From Saprospiraceae bacterium (GTDB taxonomy: Bacteria; Bacteroidota; Bacteroidia; Chitinophagales; Saprospiraceae): 64,000 bases of DNA. Shown one piece after another: positions 58,808-64,000 of this stretch. Below the pieces are notes generated by a model, which saw only the letters and a program-made list of their open reading frames with translations, was not told the DNA's origin and did no database searches. The translations under genes and the position numbers were made by a program. Location: the NCBI GenBank assembly GCA_016717145.1, contig JADKGD010000015.1, positions 1 to 64,000 on the forward strand, written 5' to 3'. How positions within the stretch are numbered: position 1 is the first letter of the stretch; each line of letters opens with the position of its first letter.

Positions 58808-59845
58808 TTAAGGGGCAGGATTAGAAATTTCTTTATGTACTCTATTAATAGCCTCCATTATGTCATCTGTCAGCTTATAATTTATGCTATCTATATTCTC
58901 TGCCAATTGAAGTATATTTGTAGCGCCAATAATATTGCTGGATACAAATGGTTGCCGACTGACAAAAGCGAGGGCCATTTTGGCTAATGAAATCCCGGCC
59001 TCATCAGCAATTTTGATGTATCTTGCTGTTGCTTCATAACTCTCTTTACCATTATACCTTGACAATTGTTTGTACTTATTTATTCTATTATCAGGGTTAT
59101 CAAGATTCTTATGATACTTGCCTGAAAGTAAGCCAAAAGCCATCGGAGAATATGCCAACAAACTAATTTTTTCTCTTATTGAAACCTCGGCAAGACCTAC
59201 TTCATATGAACGGTTAAGCAAATTGTACGGGTTCTGAATACTGATAGGTCTGGGATGATTTTTTATGTCACAAATTCCGACTGACCTCATAACACCCCAT
59301 GACGTTTCGTTTGATAATCCCCAGTGTCTTATCTTTCCTGATTTTATCAAATCATCCATCGCAGTTATTGCTTCTTCAAAGTTATCTTGCCATTGATCAT
59401 CTTCTTGATGACTATAGCCTAACTGTCCAAAAAAATTTGTTTTTCTTTCAGGCCAATGCATCTGATAAATATCAATATAATCCGTCTTCAATCGTCTAAG
59501 ACTACCCTCAAGAGCTTCATTAATTCTAGCCCTGCTAAACCCCAATTCGGGGCTAATAAATTTTAAACCTGCTGAAGGTCCAGTGACTTTTGATGCTAGA
59601 ATAATATTTTTTCGGTTATTTTTTTCAAACCAAGTTCCTAAAATTCTTTCCGTAGATCCTTGTGTTTCCTGCCTACCAGGGACTGAATACATTTCAGCTG
59701 TATCAAAAAAATTAATGCCACAATTGACAGCATAATCCATTTGCTCGTGGCCGTCCTTTTCAGAATTTTGCTCTCCGAATGTCATGGTACCCAGACAAAT
59801 CGCACTTACCTCAAGATTGGTTTTACCTAATTTTTTAAATTCCAC
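58808..59845 (-). CDS. Aldo/keto reductase (Tas-like)
   Basis: 345 residues. (alpha/beta)8 barrel with the catalytic tetrad visible: Asp and Tyr in FFDTAEMY, Lys in ILASKVTG, His in YQMHWPERK. The NADP-binding C-terminus has VSSNIIGATNILQL. It resembles the E. coli Tas/YajO group in length and the SVPGRQETQGSTERILG insert. Substrate unknown. Single gene, convergent with the upstream T9SS protein gene. Confidence 0.9.
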   Translation of the reverse strand: MEFKKLGKTNLEVSAICLGTMTFGEQNSEKDGHEQMDYAVNCGINFFDTAEMYSVPGRQETQGSTERILGTWFEKNNRKNIILASKVTGPSAGLKFISPELGFSRARINEALEGSLRRLKTDYIDIYQMHWPERKTNFFGQLGYSHQEDDQWQDNFEEAITAMDDLIKSGKIRHWGLSNETSWGVMRSVGICDIKNHPRPISIQNPYNLLNRSYEVGLAEVSIREKISLLAYSPMAFGLLSGKYHKNLDNPDNRINKYKQLSRYNGKESYEATARYIKIADEAGISLAKMALAFVSRQPFVSSNIIGATNILQLAENIDSINYKLTDDIMEAINRVHKEISNPAP

Positions 59846-60129
59846 TATTATTATTTGTTTAAAATCTTCTATTAAAGTACTTTATACCTTAAATTGTTCA
59901 TTAGTAACCTTCAATTTTGTATTATGTCTATATATACTTAAGGTATATTTAAACTATTGTATTTATTATTTAAAATCGAAAATGTATGATAGTGATTTGT
60001 CAAATGTTTTTTTTTATTTTTTTAAAAAATAAAAAGTTGAAAAAAAACTAAAAAAATATAATCTTTTCAACCCCAACCATTGTTATTAGGTATTAATTAA
60101 AATATTTTAAAATAAATACAAATATAAAT

Positions 60130-60546
60130 ATGTACTATCCAGCTGAATTAACCGCCCCAATTTCAAAAGATTTGACTGATTTCGGATTTACTTCTTTGAC
60201 ATCTCCTGATGAAGTTGCTTCAACTTTAGATAAAAAAGAAGGAACAATTTTACTTGTTGTAAATTCAGTATGTGGATGTGCAGCTGCAAATGCAAGACCC
60301 GGTGCAAAAATGGCAGTTTCCGGTGATAAAAAACCGGACCATTTAGTAACTGTTTTTGCTGGTGTCGATCGCGAAGCAGTAGAAAAGGCAAGGGAGTTTT
60401 TATTGCCTTATCCTCCTTCATCACCTTCAATTGCACTGTTTAAAGACGGTAAATTGGTTCATATGCTTGAACGAAGACATATAGAAGGTAACTCTGCTCA
60501 AGCCATTGCGTTTAATTTACAACAAGCATTTGAAACATATTGCTAG
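60130..60546 (+). CDS. BrxA/BrxB-family bacilliredoxin
   Basis: 138 residues, standard length. Thioredoxin-like fold with the CGC active site in VVNSVCGCAAANARPG, plus HMLERRHIEGNSAQAIA. In Bacillus the family removes bacillithiol from proteins under oxidative stress. Bacteroidota carry it too and many make bacillithiol, so the same role is plausible. Single gene with a strong terminator 70 bp downstream. Confidence 0.92.
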   Translation: MYYPAELTAPISKDLTDFGFTSLTSPDEVASTLDKKEGTILLVVNSVCGCAAANARPGAKMAVSGDKKPDHLVTVFAGVDREAVEKAREFLLPYPPSSPSIALFKDGKLVHMLERRHIEGNSAQAIAFNLQQAFETYC

Positions 60547-60614
60547 TATAAAATTAGTTTATATACATCTTTTTTATTTTCTTAATACAAGACTTTTTTG
60601 GTTAAATAAAAATA

Positions 60615-60638
60615 AAGGCGTTCCGATTGGAACGCCTT
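60615..60638. terminator. Rho-independent terminator between bacilliredoxin and SdrD-like genes
   Basis: AAGGCGTTCC-GATT-GGAACGCCTT, a 10-bp perfect stem with a 4-nt loop, followed by TCTCTTTTTT on the plus strand. Convergent genes on both sides. Confidence 0.85.
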
Positions 60639-60675
60639 CTCTTTTTTAATAACCTAACTCTAAAATAATACTTTT

Positions 60676-63600
60676 TTAATTTTCAATTTTCATGAATGAC
60701 TTAGATAGAATTGTTTTATCATATAAAACTATTATAGTATACTTACCTGTATTAAGTTCTTCAATACTGATTCTTCCTGATCCTTCCAGGATAATTCCTT
60801 TTTGGATGATAGCTCCGGTGTGATTTATAATATAATAATCTGCATTTTCTTTTGTTGGTAAATTCACATTAATAAACCAAAAAGATGGATTTGGAAAAAT
60901 ATGGAGCCCGGAATGTTCGGTTTGAGCCGCTATTTTCTTCAATCCTTTAATTCTGTACCCAAAGTCAAAATTTGAAATTGGTGCACCAGCTGAAAGCGTT
61001 ACCAGCCTGGAAGTTCCTTCACCATATTGATTTGTAATTTCACTATCTATATCGGGATTTGAGCCGGTAAACTTAACAAAATCCTTATCGTCATATACAG
61101 GAACCTTGCAATAATACTGATCTGCATCAAGGTTTTTCGCAGAATACCGACCATATTGATCCGATTTTACTGACTTAACAAATATATTAAACTTATTAAA
61201 TATAAAGATCACTATATCTGACAATAAGCTATCATTTTGGTTCCTAAGACCATTATGATCTAGATCCAACCATACTACACCATTGATACCGGAACTTATC
61301 TTGTAAAAGACCTGCGTCGATATATTTCATTACATAATTGTCTCCAAAAAGAATCATATCAGAAATTCCATCTGAATCAACATCGGAATCCTTATTTGCA
61401 TTCGACCCACTTCCCTTTGAAGTAAATACATGATCCACTGGCAACTCTACAATTACAAAGTGTTGTCCTAAATGTTCTGTCGCAAAACAATACATACCAG
61501 CATGATTTGTCAATGAAGTAGAAATAATATTTTGGCTTTCATCCTTTAAAAAAACTTGAACCATTGGCATTAAAGTTTCATCCTCAGTTCTAAGACCATT
61601 TTTATTTAAATCATTCCAAATGGTACCCATAACTAAATTTGCGTTGGTAGTATGCATGCCAGCATCAATATCTAAAAAGGTACTTCCATGTGCTAATGAA
61701 ATAAGTGGAGTGGTTCCGGTTTGATCTACATCGCTATCTATGGCGCCATTTCCAGCAATATTCTGTTCTGAAAACATAAAACCTTCCAGCAAAGTGAACT
61801 GTACATAATACAATCTTTGTCGCAGTCCAGTAAATGCGTAATTTCCATTGATATCAGTGACTTTTGTTTCCAAATTAATGCCGCTTTGTGTAAATAAAGA
61901 TACCGTAACCCCTTCTATGCCCGGTTCTCCAATATCCTGTGCACCATTCATATTCAAGTCGTTCCAGACTCTATCTCCCAGAGTGGCAGGAAGATATGCT
62001 CCAGCATCAATATTAGACACAAATTCATTTATCCCTACCATAAATACATCCGTTGTTTTAGGGCCATTAGCATTTGTAATGTTTGAATCATTATCAACAC
62101 CTCCCACATTTGAAGGAGACAAAATATAGTTTGATGGGATCTCAAATTTAATAAAATACATGCCAGGTCTGACATTTTCGAATGTGTAATAACCACTAAA
62201 CTGTGAACTGGCCTGAACACTTGTTATGGTAGAATCTCTTAGCAAGCCATCAGATGAAAACAATTTTACCTGGACACCAAGGATACCTGGTTCACCTTGT
62301 TGGAAAAATCCATTGCCATTTAAATCCAACCAAACATTATCACCAATACTCCCGGCTTTCACATATCCAGCATCTATATTCACATAAGATTGTGGAGATA
62401 AAAAATCAGATAATGAAACAATTCCATTCTCATTAGCTTTGCTGTTTAAATTAATATTCGCAGCATTTATTGCTGTAAAAACGTAATCATTTAATTTTTC
62501 AAAAACCAAACTATATCTTCCCACAGGAATATTATCGAATATAAAAAATCCATCAATATTGGATATTACAGTCTTCTCAATCGTTCCTGTTTCATTTATC
62601 AATTGTATCTTAACCGTGTTAAGGCCAGGCTCACCAGCATCCTGTAAGCCATTATTATTTATATCATCCCAAACAAAATCACCGATTGTAATTTTATCAG
62701 CATATCCAAGATCAATGTTTTCAACAATATCCCCTGGAAATACGGTTATAATTCTTGTTGAGCCAGGCCAGAAAGCATTACTAATATCGCTGTCGAAAGG
62801 TACAGATTGACCCGAATAAAGTACAAATAATTTTTCGTTCATCGAAGGTGCCAAAACGTAATAATCTCCAAACGGAACATCAACAAATGAATATAGGCCA
62901 TCAATCCCTGAAGTTTGAGTAGAAATTAATGTTCCATCAATTTTGAACAATTTTACTTCAACCCCAATCAGAGGTAATTCTAATACTTCCCTTAATTTAT
63001 TATTGTTTCCATCCATCCACAATCTTCCATTAATTGTTCCTGTAAGTGGGGCAACTATAATATAGCAGGCATCTATATCGGTCTTTTGTTCATTTTGGTG
63101 CGAGGGCAAATAAATCAGTATTTCCATCTTCCGCAAATACTATATCTGAGTTTACTTCAGGGGCAGCATCGATATGTTGGGTGAATTTAAAATTTAATGG
63201 AAGTTTGAAATTTAATTTATAGTTTCCATAAGATAGATTTTGGAATGTATAAAACCCCGAAATCATAGTCCCAGGTTTTAAAGAGGAAATTGTGGAATCG
63301 ATGGCTACACCTGATTCATTGGATAATATAATTTTGATACCATTTAGGCCGGTTTCATTTAATTCCTGAAAACCATTTTCATTAGCATCAACCCAAACAA
63401 AATCTCCCAATGAAGAATAGTTAACATACCCCGCATTGACACCAATTTTATTTTCTCCTTCAGCAACTGATATCTCTGTAGTTCTTCCTAAAGATAAATC
63501 GGTAACATCAGAATCCAATGCTTCTATCATGCCTTGAAATGACTTAGTAAATAAAGGAAAAAATTTACGGCCAAATTGAACAATATATGTACTTGCCGGC

Positions 63601-64000
63601 ACTTGCTCAAAAGCATACTGACCATTTGATCCGGTCGTGTCTGTCGCAATGGTATCGCCCGTAATATTTAGCAGAAATACTAAAATAGAGTCTAAAACAA
63701 CTTCATCATCTCCTTTTATGCCATTTCCATTTTCATCATACCATGTCATTCCCGATATACTTGATACTGATGAGGTAAGCCCAAGATCCACATCATTAAA
63801 TGAACCATTTGAAATCACCTGAATTTGTTTTGAAACCGCTTTGTTGCCAATAAACATAAAATCTGAATTTAACCCTTCATCTGTTGGGTTTACATTTGTT
63901 AAAACAAAAATTTGGGGAAATTCAGCCTCAATGGTATAGATGCCCGGTGCAACATTTGTGAAAAAATAAAATCCATCCATATTACTAATAACACTTCCGA
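60676..64000 (-). CDS. Large SdrD-B-domain surface protein with T9SS type A sorting domain, 5' end beyond the window (two apparent frameshifts)
   Basis: At least 1,107 residues; the frame is open at the right edge, so the N-terminus is missing. Two extra bases break it: one A in the plus-strand T run near 63095-63098 (restoring ALAPNEQKTDIDACY) and one near 61300 (restoring LLQISSGINGVVWLDLDHNG). The protein is a series of about eight SdrD B-like (Cna-B-type) domains, each with the patterns G-x-x-W-x-D-x-N-x-N-G-x-x-x-x-x-E, D-G-x-Y-x-F and Y-x-x-x-F, spaced about 125 residues. The Asp-rich loops are Ca-binding in SdrD. The C-terminus LHIFPNPSFWFINVNL marks T9SS type A sorting. Likely a long surface stalk or adhesin. 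Confidence 0.82.

Overview
The window looks like a chromosomal segment of a Bacteroidota bacterium, most plausibly of the Saprospiraceae type. The evidence is AT-rich DNA, TAnnTTTG-type -7 promoter boxes, several proteins with type IX secretion (T9SS) C-terminal sorting domains of types A and B, paired DUF1573 proteins, a DUF4199/GT2 pair, and a type-B sdhCAB cluster. The genus assignment is inference. I found no tRNA, rRNA or CRISPR array.

Layout. 0-3.6 kb: a secreted fibre-like protein, an intergenic patch of short repeats, and a decayed AAA/DUF4143 ATPase between two identical 57-bp repeats. 3.6-21.5 kb: a signalling and surface-protein island. A leftward operon encodes a LytTR regulator, a Kelch/YadA-like/S74 fibre, a T9SS propeller protein and a lipoprotein. 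It faces a 7TM histidine kinase. Next come two mobile-element remnants, a giant MBG/Calx-beta surface protein with its own LytTR regulator, a two-component-propeller histidine kinase, and a convergent NarL-type response regulator. The same short, partly dyad-symmetric sequence (core TAGTTCATTTGTGGTA) lies upstream of the first LytTR operon and 7TM kinase (shared region), of the propeller kinase, and of the response regulator. I propose it as a regulon operator. 21.6-21.95 kb: a 19-bp tandem repeat array.

22-37 kb is mostly housekeeping: UbiA/MqnP-like prenyltransferase, DUF1573 lipoprotein, a PolX-like PHP protein, a CoA-transferase, succinate dehydrogenase, a serpin, and a SpoIIE phosphatase-TM2/SHOCT-CBS-Omp85 run. 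37-48 kb: a flippase-like membrane protein, two tandem paralogous PKD/T9SS type-B proteins, a RimK-AstE-like pair, an MFS transporter and YaaA. 48-64 kb: a second DUF1573 protein, a superfamily-1 helicase, DUF4199 and GT2, CoA-transferase subunit B, a small palindrome-rich element, a MORN-caspase, DUF4920, aldose epimerase, aldo/keto reductase, a bacilliredoxin, and a large SdrD-B-domain T9SS protein that runs off the right edge.

Caution for the whole window: at least eight genes need single-base frame corrections, mostly in A/T runs. The clustering at homopolymers suggests sequencing or assembly indels, though true decay or phase variation cannot be excluded. I have drawn those genes as reconstructed spans and given the break positions.
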